A stretch of DNA of 32,561 nucleotides from SAR86 cluster bacterium (GTDB lineage Bacteria; Pseudomonadota; Gammaproteobacteria; Magnimaribacterales; Magnimaribacteraceae), in assembly GCA_029268615.1 (NCBI GenBank), contig JAQWNM010000014.1, forward strand, positions 1-32,561, read 5' to 3'. Of the stretch, positions 24,272 to 32,510 are shown in pieces (the first letter of the stretch is position 1; every line of letters starts with the position of its first letter). Position numbers and translations under genes: made by a program. The notes under the pieces were generated by a model. The model had not been told where the DNA came from. It made no database searches and was given only the letters and a program-made list of their open reading frames with translations.

Positions 24272-25267
24272 TCAATCATAGACCTTAGACATTTCTTTTG
24301 CTGTTTGGGATATCTCTTTTCGTAAAGCTTTAGGAGAAAGAACTTCTACTTGGCTACCAAAGCCCAACAACCACCACCTAAGTTGGGCAGTGTCACTTAC
24401 AGAAGCCTTAATCATAATTTTACCGTCATCTAAAAATTTTAAATCTTGATCCTTTGATAAAGCGCTCTCTGTAAGATGAAATCCTGCATGTCCCTCAAAA
24501 ATAGCTTTTAATATAATACGTTTATTTGAGTATAAAAATCCTAAATTATTATCCTTGATATATCTGTCGATTGAAAAACTCTCTGGTTCAGAAGACTCTA
24601 ATCCATTCCAGTCAGCCTTAGTAAATCTATGTAAAGGCAATGATCTGGGATTATTTGGATCTTCTGCCATAGTGCAGATCAAATAATGTATCTGACCTCT
24701 TAAAACTAAACCAAGCGGATTAATAACTCGCTCTTTAGCTTTGTCAGTCCCTCTATTTTTATACAGAACTATTAGCTGTCTTTTTTTTAATAAAGCGTCA
24801 TATATCTGTGCTTCAATGTCTTCATTAATTTGCGGTGCTTCTAATCTTTGCCACTGGTGCTCTACACGAACCCTATCTCTCCAACGACTAATCTCATTTT
24901 TCTTTACTTTCTTCAGAATTGAATTTGCCCTATCAAAGAAAACTCTAATCCTTTTAAAGCTCTTGCTTGGCATTAAGGGTTCAAGGTATTGCTCAGCCAA
25001 ACTAAAGGTCAATGCTTCTATGGGGTCCATAGATGGCTGTAGACCAAATGCGCTCTGATGCCATGACCATCCATAAGGCCTTTCTCTGTCATCACAAACA
25101 ATTGGCATTATAGATTCAAGGGATTCTAGATCTCGTTGAATCATTCGAAGGGAAACAGGATAACCAAGATCTTTTAACTGATTTTGGATCTCGGAGGTGC
25201 TTACCTTACTAGGAAATCTAGGTATTAATTGTAAGAGTTGTATCTGCCTTAGACTGCTTTCTGACAT
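24272..25267 (-). CDS. WYL-domain transcriptional regulator
   Basis: A 331-residue regulator. Residues 1-60 form a winged helix-turn-helix (RQIQLLQLIPRFPSKVST onwards, with MIQRDLESLE as the recognition-helix region), residues about 150-220 a WYL domain with NPLGLVLRGQIHYLICT (183-199), and residues about 250-331 the WCX C-terminal part. WYL proteins sense ligands, often nucleotides or single-stranded nucleic acid, and BrxR/CapW-type members repress phage-defence operons. The ATG has no ribosome-binding site but follows TATAAT by 7 bases, suggesting leaderless translation. A near-palindromic 15-bp site 22 bases upstream matches the one in front of the next operon, suggesting autoregulation plus control of that operon. 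Confidence 0.88.
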   Translation of the reverse strand: MSESSLRQIQLLQLIPRFPSKVSTSEIQNQLKDLGYPVSLRMIQRDLESLESIMPIVCDDRERPYGWSWHQSAFGLQPSMDPIEALTFSLAEQYLEPLMPSKSFKRIRVFFDRANSILKKVKKNEISRWRDRVRVEHQWQRLEAPQINEDIEAQIYDALLKKRQLIVLYKNRGTDKAKERVINPLGLVLRGQIHYLICTMAEDPNNPRSLPLHRFTKADWNGLESSEPESFSIDRYIKDNNLGFLYSNKRIILKAIFEGHAGFHLTESALSKDQDLKFLDDGKIMIKASVSDTAQLRWWLLGFGSQVEVLSPKALRKEISQTAKEMSKVYD

Positions 25268-25273
25268 TAAAAA

Positions 25274-25304
25274 ATTATACCAAACAAAACGTCTTCATAT
25301 GACG
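25274..25304 (-). promoter_or_regulatory. Promoter with putative autoregulatory operator of the WYL gene
   Basis: CGTCTTCATATGACG (25290-25304) is an imperfect inverted repeat; its complement CGTCATATGAAGACG matches the 24197-24211 palindrome at 13 of 15 positions, with AAG before and T after also shared. It ends 22 bases before the ATG at 25267. TATAAT (25274-25279, minus strand) is the -10 box, placing the transcript start at or next to the ATG. Confidence 0.62.
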
Positions 25305-25345
25305 CTTAGTAATAAGTAAATTGATTTTAATTGACCTGATAGGCT

Positions 25346-26701
25346 TTAATCAGTATTTGGTTTTTTATTTAAATAATTCTTTAGAACAACAGGTTGAGCA
25401 TACTCCTTCAACCTATAACCATCCTCTTTTCCTTTCTTCATTCCCTCTAAAGCTAGATCACTTTCTTCCAAGAAGTATTTTTGTTTAATAATCGAAGAGT
25501 TTTCAGAGAATAACTCCTCTATCAGTTCATCAAAAGCAATCTTAGATTCAAGAGAATCTTCAATGTAACTTGAAGAAATTCCTTTTAAATAATGGAATAC
25601 AAAAGAATCTAAAGACTTATCTAATTGAGTCAGGGGATCAATTTGCTCCATAATTGACTCTTTTAAATCTTCCAAATGAGCTTTAAAACCGAAAGGTGTC
25701 TCTGGTACCCCTTTTAAGCTAATTTTCTCTTCTGAATTTTGATAAAAGAAATAAAAAATAGCTATTAAAACTAAAATCCACCAATAATCACTAAAAAAAG
25801 AATTATTAGATTCGTTTCCAGAACTGCCTTTCGAAGAGCCGCTTAGATATTTATCGATTAGTCTATTTGATGTATCGAGCTCCTTTTCCATAAGCTCATA
25901 ATTTGATTTAACTTCACCTAACTCTAATGTAAGTTCAGATATCAATTTTTCACTTTCTTCATATAAAAAAATCTGCTGCTCTAAATCAAACTTTGTGGAT
26001 TCTAATTCTTCTTTTAAAGAATTTATTTCTTCGTTATAAAAACTTTGGTCAGGTTCACTTCCTCCTCGAGAAAGCCTTTTTATATTTTCTTCAAGTACTT
26101 CAATACTTTTTTGTAAGTCTTTGTTTTTAGCCTCATATCCTTGAAGGATAATCTTTTCATATTCCAGTAAAGCAATTTCATTCTCTAAGACTTTAATTCT
26201 GTCTATGTATTCAGATTTATCTTCCTCGATAGGTTGGTAGGTAGAGACAGAATCAGGTCTACCTCGATCTAATTGTTTTATTTTAGATTGAGCGTTAGCA
26301 ACTCTTTTATCGATACTCTTTTTAAATTCTCTATTTAGACCTCGATATTTATCTACATATTGTAAAAGTTCAAGGGATTGGGCGTAATGACCTGTCTTAA
26401 ATAGAACAGATGCATACATACTTGATAGGTTCACCTTTTCAAAACAAGTTAGCCTATCTTTAAAGTCCACATATGTCTCGATGATAATTTGTATTTCCGG
26501 CTCATTGATTGCCTTAGCTATACTATTAATATCTCTTTCTATCCGCTTTGAGGGTCCTCTTTCATTTTCTAGATTACAGGTTTTAAGACTAGACAAATAA
26601 TCATAGGTCTCTAGATCAAGAGAAAAGGAATTTACAGAAAAAAATAAGAAAAATAGAAGAATTATTTTTTTCTTAAACAACTTTAGTTTTTTTTGCATCA
26701 T
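25346..26701 (-). CDS. Membrane-anchored coiled-coil protein coupled to the helicase-nuclease
   Basis: A 451-residue bitopic protein of no recognised family. Residues 1-27 are a lysine-rich signal sequence (KKKIILLFFLFFSVNSFS). The exported part starts with cysteines Cys42 and Cys86 and a TPR-like helical stretch (about 92-117), continues with a long coiled coil (about 160-290), and ends in a Gly/Ser linker. A membrane helix WWILVLIAIFYFFY (307-320) precedes a cytosolic helical domain (about 323-451). The gene begins 29 bases inside the helicase-nuclease gene, indicating tight coupling. The layout, an external sensor joined to an internal domain, suggests it senses envelope events and controls the helicase, which is inference. 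The start may be the second Met (26698). Confidence 0.75.
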   Translation of the reverse strand: MMQKKLKLFKKKIILLFFLFFSVNSFSLDLETYDYLSSLKTCNLENERGPSKRIERDINSIAKAINEPEIQIIIETYVDFKDRLTCFEKVNLSSMYASVLFKTGHYAQSLELLQYVDKYRGLNREFKKSIDKRVANAQSKIKQLDRGRPDSVSTYQPIEEDKSEYIDRIKVLENEIALLEYEKIILQGYEAKNKDLQKSIEVLEENIKRLSRGGSEPDQSFYNEEINSLKEELESTKFDLEQQIFLYEESEKLISELTLELGEVKSNYELMEKELDTSNRLIDKYLSGSSKGSSGNESNNSFFSDYWWILVLIAIFYFFYQNSEEKISLKGVPETPFGFKAHLEDLKESIMEQIDPLTQLDKSLDSFVFHYLKGISSSYIEDSLESKIAFDELIEELFSENSSIIKQKYFLEESDLALEGMKKGKEDGYRLKEYAQPVVLKNYLNKKPNTD

Positions 26702-29700
26702 ATGCCCTAGTTAAAGCAGTTTCTAATTTCTTAGTTGTCCCTTCTCTATCCCAGATCCAATCAGTAGACCAGATTCTATGAAACTTCCAACCAAAGTTTT
26801 CTAATAGGTTTTGCCTTAGTAGATCTCTATCTCTAGCAGCTTTGCTGGAATGGTAAGTGGCTCCATCACATTCTACTGCGAGGATAAAGCCATCAAGATC
26901 AGGATGTTTGACTCCTATATCTATCTTAAAACCTTGAACTCCTACTTGAGGCACCGCTATAAAACCCATCATCTCTATTTCAGCTATTGCCCATTCCTCA
27001 AAAGGGCTATCTGGTTCAGCATCTGTGGAAGAGCCCAAAGGAAGCTCTTTCGTTTTTGCAAATGATATATATTCAGAGAGGAAGGTTGTACCCTTAGCTT
27101 TTGTCTTAATATCCATACTTGTTAAAGAAGTTACAAGATGCAGAGATTCTCTAGCTCTAGTTGTAATTACATTAAGTCTTCTTTCTCCTCCTGCTTGATT
27201 TATTGGGAAGAATCTTTGCAATACTGGAGCACCTTCTTTTAACTTCCCAAAGTTAGTCCCAACAATAATCACATCTCTTTCATCTCCCTGAACGTTTTCT
27301 AAATTCTTTATAAAAAATTTGTTTAGGCCTTCATCTTTATTAACCCACTCATCAAGGAAATTCCTAACTTTATTGTTGTTCTGATACACCAAGTTTAAAT
27401 CTTGGTCTATTAGAGATCTTTGCTTAACATTCATAACTGCTACACCTAAAGATTTATCTGGGTAATTCTCGGAATGGTTGATAATAAGCTCAATTATTTT
27501 CTTTGCTTCATCTTCATTAGTACCACCCTGTCTATATATGGCATTAGGTAAGAAATGAGAATGAACGCCAAAATGTGAATCCCCTGTTTCGATAGTAGAA
27601 GGAGGTATGATCAGGGAGTTATCATATATAAAGTTATTCTGAAACTTTATAAGGTCCTGATGCTTAGATCTATAGTGCCATTTTAACATTCTTGGTTTGT
27701 TCCAGATTGTTTTTGCTAAATCTAGTATTGACTCTTGTACATCGATAACTGGATCATCTTCATCCTCTTGTCTCGCAAAAAATGAAGTTGGTGGCAATTG
27801 ATTTTCATCCCCTACTATTACGCATTGTTTTGCTCTTGCTAATGCCGGAAGCGCTCTAGGGGGACTCATCTGCGAAGCTTCATCTATTATAAGTAAATCA
27901 AATTCTTGCTTTAAAGGGATAAAAGTGGATATATTTGGTGGAGTTACCATCCAACAAGGTAAATTGCATGATAACGCAGAAGCGCTTCGAGATAAGTGAT
28001 TTCTAACTGACCCTTTAGGAAAAGTTTTAAGCGAAGATCCATATTCAAGCAACTCTTGTTCAGTTCTTTCAGAAGATCTACCTCCCCTACCTCTTGGTGC
28101 AGATGTATCCATCTTCCTAGCATTTATACTTATTTGTTTTCTTATAAGTAGTTGGATTTCTTCATCTAATTTCTTTAATGAAGTAACATTTGAATTTAAT
28201 TTCTTTCCTATATATTTATTCAATAAAACAACATTAGACTTTTCTTTATTTAATTTTTCATACTGTTTCTGCACTAACCAAGACTGAAATTTTGAAGAGA
28301 GATCTTTGGTACTTCCTTCTTGTTTTAAGAAATTATTATAAAAATCTGCAATTGGTCCTTTCTGAAGATCATCTTCTTCTTTTCTTAAATCAAAAAACTC
28401 ATTTATAGAGCCGCAAGTATTATGTTTATCTAAAAATTCATTAAGATGTTCAATAGAAATTTGTTCATGCTTTAGATCTTCAAAAGGATCAGCTTTAACA
28501 ATATCAAATACCTTATTTAGATCTTTAATTGAATCATCTAAATTATTATAAAATGTTTCTAGTAGTGAGAACGAAGGTATTAGATTATCTTTTATCTCTA
28601 AGAATTTTTGTCTTCTTTCAATCTCAATGTCTTTAAGTAGATGTATTCGAGTCTTAAGTTCCTCTAAGTTATCTTCTAGAGATTCTCTTTTAGAAAACTC
28701 TAAATAATTTGTACTCCCCAATAAAGAGTTAATTTTTTTATCTAATTCAGTTATTTCAGTTAATAACTTATATAAATTTATAATCTCATTAAATAAAAAT
28801 CCTGACATATTTAGGGACGTAGCTTGATCTAATGAAGAGCCGATTTCTTTACTTCTAAGCTTAATTAAATCAAAAGATTCTTTGAGATCAGCTTCTGCGT
28901 CTATATCAAAATTAGAAAGTTCAGAAATTAGGCTTTCGTCAACGCTTAAAGAAGAAAATTGCTCAATGAATTGATTTGGAGACTCATTAAATTTCTGAAA
29001 TATAGGGCTTTCTTTTTCTGCAAATTTAAATTCAGATATTTTTTCTAAGGATTTATGTAATAACTCTGCATCTGTAGCTTTTACATCATATAAATTAGTT
29101 GTTTCGAATACAGTCGCTAGAATTTCATCTTGCTTAAAAGCTTCTTCAAACTCTTTATAGCTTGCAGCAGATTCAAAAATTTTTACTTTCTCTGGCTTAC
29201 TTAAATTTAAGTCAGAAATTCTTTTAAAAATCTTATTAGACTTTCGATAATCTTCATTAAATATAGAAAAAATAGATGAAGTCTTTAATATTAAGGCACA
29301 CTTCCTCAATTCTGATGAACTTACTAGATAGTTTAGCTGAACAGACTCTCTTAAATTATCGGCTTCGCTTACGCCTTTCCAAATAAGTTTTATTTTCTTT
29401 TTAAATTCTTCTTCTTTAAATCTACCTTGAGCTCTATTTAAAAGCATTCTGTCTGAAGATCTACTATAAGAATTAAGGAAAGTGAACTTTTCAAGTACCG
29501 TTAAAGAGCTTAAATTAATACTTTCTACATTAAGGTCTTGCAGAAAACTTATTATAGGTTCTAAGAAATGAATATTTTTATTTGCTTGAGCTTGCTTTTC
29601 TTTTAATAGCCCTTCTAATGATCCATCATAGTCTGCCTCAATAAGATCTAAACTATCCAATGAAGTATAGACCGATTGTACTGCTTCTTTTTCAAGCTCA

Positions 29701-31763
29701 GATTCTTTAGCCTTTTCTTCTTTAGAAAGGAAATCTTCAAGTGTATCTACTAATTCAAGGCCTTGTTGCAACTCTTCTGGCTCTTTTCCTATCAAATCTA
29801 TTAAAAAAGGTTCTTCTAATCCACTTTCATTTTGAAAATTATCCGGAAGATGATTTTTACAAATATTTAAATATTCACTTAAATCATTAAGATTGAAATT
29901 ATCAGCTGGCAAGCCAGTTTTGATTAAATCTTGATGTCCTTGAAGCATTATCTGTAAGTTTTCTGACCAAGCTTTAATACTATTATTAAACTTATCTCTT
30001 TCAATAGTTGTTTTTGGAGATGCTTTTGCAGAAATCCAAGGGTGTTCGAAATAACTTACATTCTTAAAAACTTCTTTATGAAATGACTCTAAAGAATTAA
30101 AGCTTTCTATAAATTTATTTTGTTGATCGTTAGTTATTTTGTCACAAGTTGGAAAACTTAAAGACTCAAGCGCACCTATAGGATATTTATTTATAAGAAT
30201 TTCCTGTTCCCACAGAAGGTCATGCACAGTTTTATTAGTTTTCCCAAATTCACTGCCTATAAAGTCTTTATACTCATTAAGCTCGTCCCTTACTTTAGTC
30301 AGTTCTTTAATTTTAGTATTCAATGATTCAGAATTAATTCTCGTAGTTGGTGAATTCAATCTTTCTCTCACAGAACCCCATAAAGTTTGTTTTGAAGCTT
30401 TCGCGCTGTAGAGTTTTAAAACATAATCATCTAAGCCGGCTGCCTTAAGTCTAGTCCTTACGACTTCAAGAGCTGCTTCTTTGTCAGCTACAAATAAAAC
30501 TTTCTTTCCTGAATAAATCCCAGCTGCAATCATATTACATATTGTTTGAGACTTACCGGTTCCCGGCGGCCCTCTTAAAACAAAACTTTTACCATTTAGC
30601 ATGTCAATTATTGCTGAATGTTGGGATGAATCTGCTGCATCTATAAGTGCAGGAATTAACTTCCTGTGCTCTTTATCATCTACATCATAAATTTCATCAC
30701 TTCCGGAAACAGTTTTTCCAGATAACAATGTAGCTAGCAATTCATTTGGATTTTCTGCAATGGATTTTAAATCTTCATGCATTGTTAATTCCTGAGTATG
30801 GAAGATTCCTACAGAAGACCTTCTCAGTACATCCCACCCTTTTTTACTGACTAATGTCTTTACTTTCTTTAGATATGCTTCAATGTCTAAAACTTCGCTT
30901 TCATTCTTACCGTTCTTAACAGTGATCTTGGGTGGCTTTGGCAATCTAATATCAAATTCTTCATTGAGATAATGCTTCAAAGTGTTGTTTTCTAAAATAT
31001 CGAATTCATCAACGGCTTTAATATTAAAATTATTCTTCTTATCAAGATTAAATTGAACTTGCATCATAAGCAGAGGTGCCAATCTCTTTTTCTTACCGCT
31101 AACTCCCCTATCTTGTATCCATTGCAAAAAACCAAAACATAAATAAAGAGTATTTTGTCCCGTTTCTTCTAAATTTGTTTTATATCTCTGTTTTAGCTTT
31201 CTTAGTCTTGCGTTTAAAATATCTGGCAAGATGAGAGTTTGTATTTTATCGTCGTTGTACTGACGTTTCTTCCTATTCTCCTCTGTATCCTCAGGTAAAT
31301 TGTAATCTGGATTGATGTTATGGTTTTGTGCATGACGCCTTAAATCACTTTCTCCTGTCCCAGAAACTCTTTTTGGAAGACCTAAATCCTCTCTCAACCT
31401 GTCTTTAAGGGCTCTAAGTGCATCTTCTTCCCTTTCAGAAATTTCATCTGGGTTCTCTATATCCTGCTCATCAATTTTTTTTAAATCTTCTAAATAAGTC
31501 TCATCAGTTATCTTGAGCTTATCTATTTTTCTTTTGAAATCAGGTTTTTGCTCTTCGGGAGGCTCAGAATCAAGTGGAGGTAAAGGATCAAATGTCATTC
31601 CTCTTTTTGAGAGGGAAATTTTTTCGGCCAACTTTTGAGGGAGTTCATCTATAAACCTAAACCCTAATTCTCTCGATGAAAATGAAGAATGTATTAATTT
31701 ATTTCTTGTCGTCAAAGCAAGAAGTTTCTCACTATAAGTTAAAAGTTGTTTTTTTATATCCAC
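26673..31763 (-). CDS. Giant SF1 helicase with N-terminal DUF4011-like region and C-terminal Vsr-like nuclease
   Basis: A 1696-residue putative nucleic-acid-processing enzyme. The N-terminus has LLALTTRNKLI (14-24), the signature of DUF4011-type helicases. Walker A is GPPGTGKS (398-405, Lys404); Walker B is LLIIDEASQM with Asp1294 and Glu1295; VGDENQLPP follows about 25 residues later, and ERRLNVITTRARESLHLV (about 1523-1540) contains the arginine-finger motif VI. Between the Walker motifs lies an insertion of about 850 residues, mostly charged helices and coiled coil. The last 110 residues form a Vsr/MTES_1575-like PD-(D/E)xK nuclease: FKIDIGV then AVECDG with Glu1631 and Asp1633, followed by FGWKFHRIWSTDW. 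Related helicase-nuclease fusions occur in phage-defence islands. No DUF3320 follows. It lies in an operon with a secreted protein and a coupled membrane protein. Confidence 0.9.
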   Translation of the reverse strand: MDIKKQLLTYSEKLLALTTRNKLIHSSFSSRELGFRFIDELPQKLAEKISLSKRGMTFDPLPPLDSEPPEEQKPDFKRKIDKLKITDETYLEDLKKIDEQDIENPDEISEREEDALRALKDRLREDLGLPKRVSGTGESDLRRHAQNHNINPDYNLPEDTEENRKKRQYNDDKIQTLILPDILNARLRKLKQRYKTNLEETGQNTLYLCFGFLQWIQDRGVSGKKKRLAPLLMMQVQFNLDKKNNFNIKAVDEFDILENNTLKHYLNEEFDIRLPKPPKITVKNGKNESEVLDIEAYLKKVKTLVSKKGWDVLRRSSVGIFHTQELTMHEDLKSIAENPNELLATLLSGKTVSGSDEIYDVDDKEHRKLIPALIDAADSSQHSAIIDMLNGKSFVLRGPPGTGKSQTICNMIAAGIYSGKKVLFVADKEAALEVVRTRLKAAGLDDYVLKLYSAKASKQTLWGSVRERLNSPTTRINSESLNTKIKELTKVRDELNEYKDFIGSEFGKTNKTVHDLLWEQEILINKYPIGALESLSFPTCDKITNDQQNKFIESFNSLESFHKEVFKNVSYFEHPWISAKASPKTTIERDKFNNSIKAWSENLQIMLQGHQDLIKTGLPADNFNLNDLSEYLNICKNHLPDNFQNESGLEEPFLIDLIGKEPEELQQGLELVDTLEDFLSKEEKAKESELEKEAVQSVYTSLDSLDLIEADYDGSLEGLLKEKQAQANKNIHFLEPIISFLQDLNVESINLSSLTVLEKFTFLNSYSRSSDRMLLNRAQGRFKEEEFKKKIKLIWKGVSEADNLRESVQLNYLVSSSELRKCALILKTSSIFSIFNEDYRKSNKIFKRISDLNLSKPEKVKIFESAASYKEFEEAFKQDEILATVFETTNLYDVKATDAELLHKSLEKISEFKFAEKESPIFQKFNESPNQFIEQFSSLSVDESLISELSNFDIDAEADLKESFDLIKLRSKEIGSSLDQATSLNMSGFLFNEIINLYKLLTEITELDKKINSLLGSTNYLEFSKRESLEDNLEELKTRIHLLKDIEIERRQKFLEIKDNLIPSFSLLETFYNNLDDSIKDLNKVFDIVKADPFEDLKHEQISIEHLNEFLDKHNTCGSINEFFDLRKEEDDLQKGPIADFYNNFLKQEGSTKDLSSKFQSWLVQKQYEKLNKEKSNVVLLNKYIGKKLNSNVTSLKKLDEEIQLLIRKQISINARKMDTSAPRGRGGRSSERTEQELLEYGSSLKTFPKGSVRNHLSRSASALSCNLPCWMVTPPNISTFIPLKQEFDLLIIDEASQMSPPRALPALARAKQCVIVGDENQLPPTSFFARQEDEDDPVIDVQESILDLAKTIWNKPRMLKWHYRSKHQDLIKFQNNFIYDNSLIIPPSTIETGDSHFGVHSHFLPNAIYRQGGTNEDEAKKIIELIINHSENYPDKSLGVAVMNVKQRSLIDQDLNLVYQNNNKVRNFLDEWVNKDEGLNKFFIKNLENVQGDERDVIIVGTNFGKLKEGAPVLQRFFPINQAGGERRLNVITTRARESLHLVTSLTSMDIKTKAKGTTFLSEYISFAKTKELPLGSSTDAEPDSPFEEWAIAEIEMMGFIAVPQVGVQGFKIDIGVKHPDLDGFILAVECDGATYHSSKAARDRDLLRQNLLENFGWKFHRIWSTDWIWDREGTTKKLETALTRAYDAKKTKVV

Positions 31764-31797
31764 AGTCTTTATTATTTCCTTCTACTCATAAGAACTA

Positions 31798-32283
31798 TTA
31801 TCCATTCGCTGGAAGTCTTTTAGATAACTCAAAACAAATACGTAAATCTGCCCTGAAAGGCTGTGAAAACATTTCTGCTGATAATTCATCGCTGTCGGAT
31901 CCTTGATCTTTATTAGCATACCAAATACTTAGATGATTTAAATATTCAGCCTTAAATTTCTCTACATCTTCTCTAACTTCTTTAAAAATTTCATCTCTTG
32001 TCTTGTCCAGTCCATCAGGCTTATTGCCACCTATCCACATCCTAAAACCTACTGAAGCTTGAATTAATTTATCTACATTTTCATAATCAATTTCAAGTTC
32101 TCTCAAGGTGTCGAAAACACCAGCACATTTTTTTGTCATAAAATACTGAATATCAAGTTTTTTTCCTTCGTAATCAGATTTGGATTCAAACTCATCTAAA
32201 TATTCATCAATGGTCTTAAGTTCGTTCTCAGCAGATAAGCTTACTGTTATCAACAAACAAGACAACGTAATTAATTTCCTCAT
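31798..32283 (-). CDS. Small secreted protein heading the helicase operon
   Basis: A 161-residue protein using the ATG at 32283, chosen because the product then begins with a proper signal peptide (MRKLITLSCLLITVSLSAEN, cut after SLSA); an upstream in-frame ATG at 32304 would add seven residues. The mature helical part has two cysteines (in KKCAGVF and LRICFEL), a possible disulfide, and a conserved-looking WIGGNKPDGLD loop. No family is recognised. It ends 34 bases before the helicase start with no visible promoter between, so the two are probably co-transcribed. The arm-type repeat lies in its leader region. Confidence 0.65.
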   Translation of the reverse strand: MRKLITLSCLLITVSLSAENELKTIDEYLDEFESKSDYEGKKLDIQYFMTKKCAGVFDTLRELEIDYENVDKLIQASVGFRMWIGGNKPDGLDKTRDEIFKEVREDVEKFKAEYLNHLSIWYANKDQGSDSDELSAEMFSQPFRADLRICFELSKRLPANG

Positions 32284-32345
32284 ATATTTACCATAAACTA
32301 TCATGAAAAAATTTCATAACCTTATCTTCTAAGAAATATAGAAAA

Positions 32346-32364
32346 ACCGCACAAAAACCGCACA
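32346..32364 (+). repeat. Right copy of 19-bp direct repeat, putative integrase arm site
   Basis: Identical to 23025-23043 and in the same orientation, 101 bp from the right att core. After excision and circularisation the two copies would flank the joined core about 100 bp away on each side, the layout of P and P' arms. Confidence 0.7.
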
Positions 32365-32419
32365 GTTCCTAAAACTATAGACTTTATAGATGATGACGAT
32401 TAACCTGAAACAAGGCTAC

Positions 32420-32510
32420 TGGCGGAGAGAGAGGGATTCGAACCCTCGATAGGAGATTATCCTATACTCCCTTAGCAGGGGAGCGCTTTCAACCACTCAG
32501 CCACCTCTCC
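32420..32510 (-). tRNA. tRNA-Ser (anticodon GCU)
   Basis: A complete 91-base class II tRNA with CCA encoded. The acceptor stem GGAGAGG pairs with TCTCTCC, the anticodon GCU is at 32474-32476 in a CUCCC/GGGAG stem, the long variable arm TAGGA/TCCTA is paired, and the T arm is GAGGGTTCGAATCCCTC. The 3' half lies within the island and differs in the variable arm from the displaced host half at 22860-22919, so the working gene appears to be a chimera of a host 5' half and an island 3' half. Confidence 0.96.

Larger units (their letters stand above)
22905..32480. mobile_element. Integrase-less genomic island in tRNA-Ser(GCU), about 9.6 kb
   Basis: The region is bounded by identical 15-bp cores ACTCCCTTAGCAGGG (22905-22919 and 32466-32480) inside two tRNA-Ser copies, one whole and one half. 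A 19-bp direct repeat occurs 105 bp inside the left core and 101 bp inside the right one. All seven genes are on the minus strand and unrelated to flanking metabolism: three unknown small genes, a WYL regulator, a membrane coiled-coil protein, a helicase-nuclease and a small secreted protein. No tyrosine or serine recombinase is encoded, so mobilisation would need an integrase in trans or one has been lost. Confidence 0.8.

Noticed and set aside
32284-32304. Longer start of the small secreted protein at 32304
   Set aside because: The extra seven residues precede a normal signal peptide start, and no ribosome-binding site supports them.
32393-32398. ATGACG half-site upstream of the helicase operon, as a third WYL operator
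   Set aside because: Only one half matches, there is no partner arm, and it lies about 110 bases from the start codon, unlike the two good sites.
22920-32419. Integrase, transposase or CRISPR array within the island
   Set aside because: All seven genes were read through; none shows recombinase motifs, and no regularly spaced repeats were seen.
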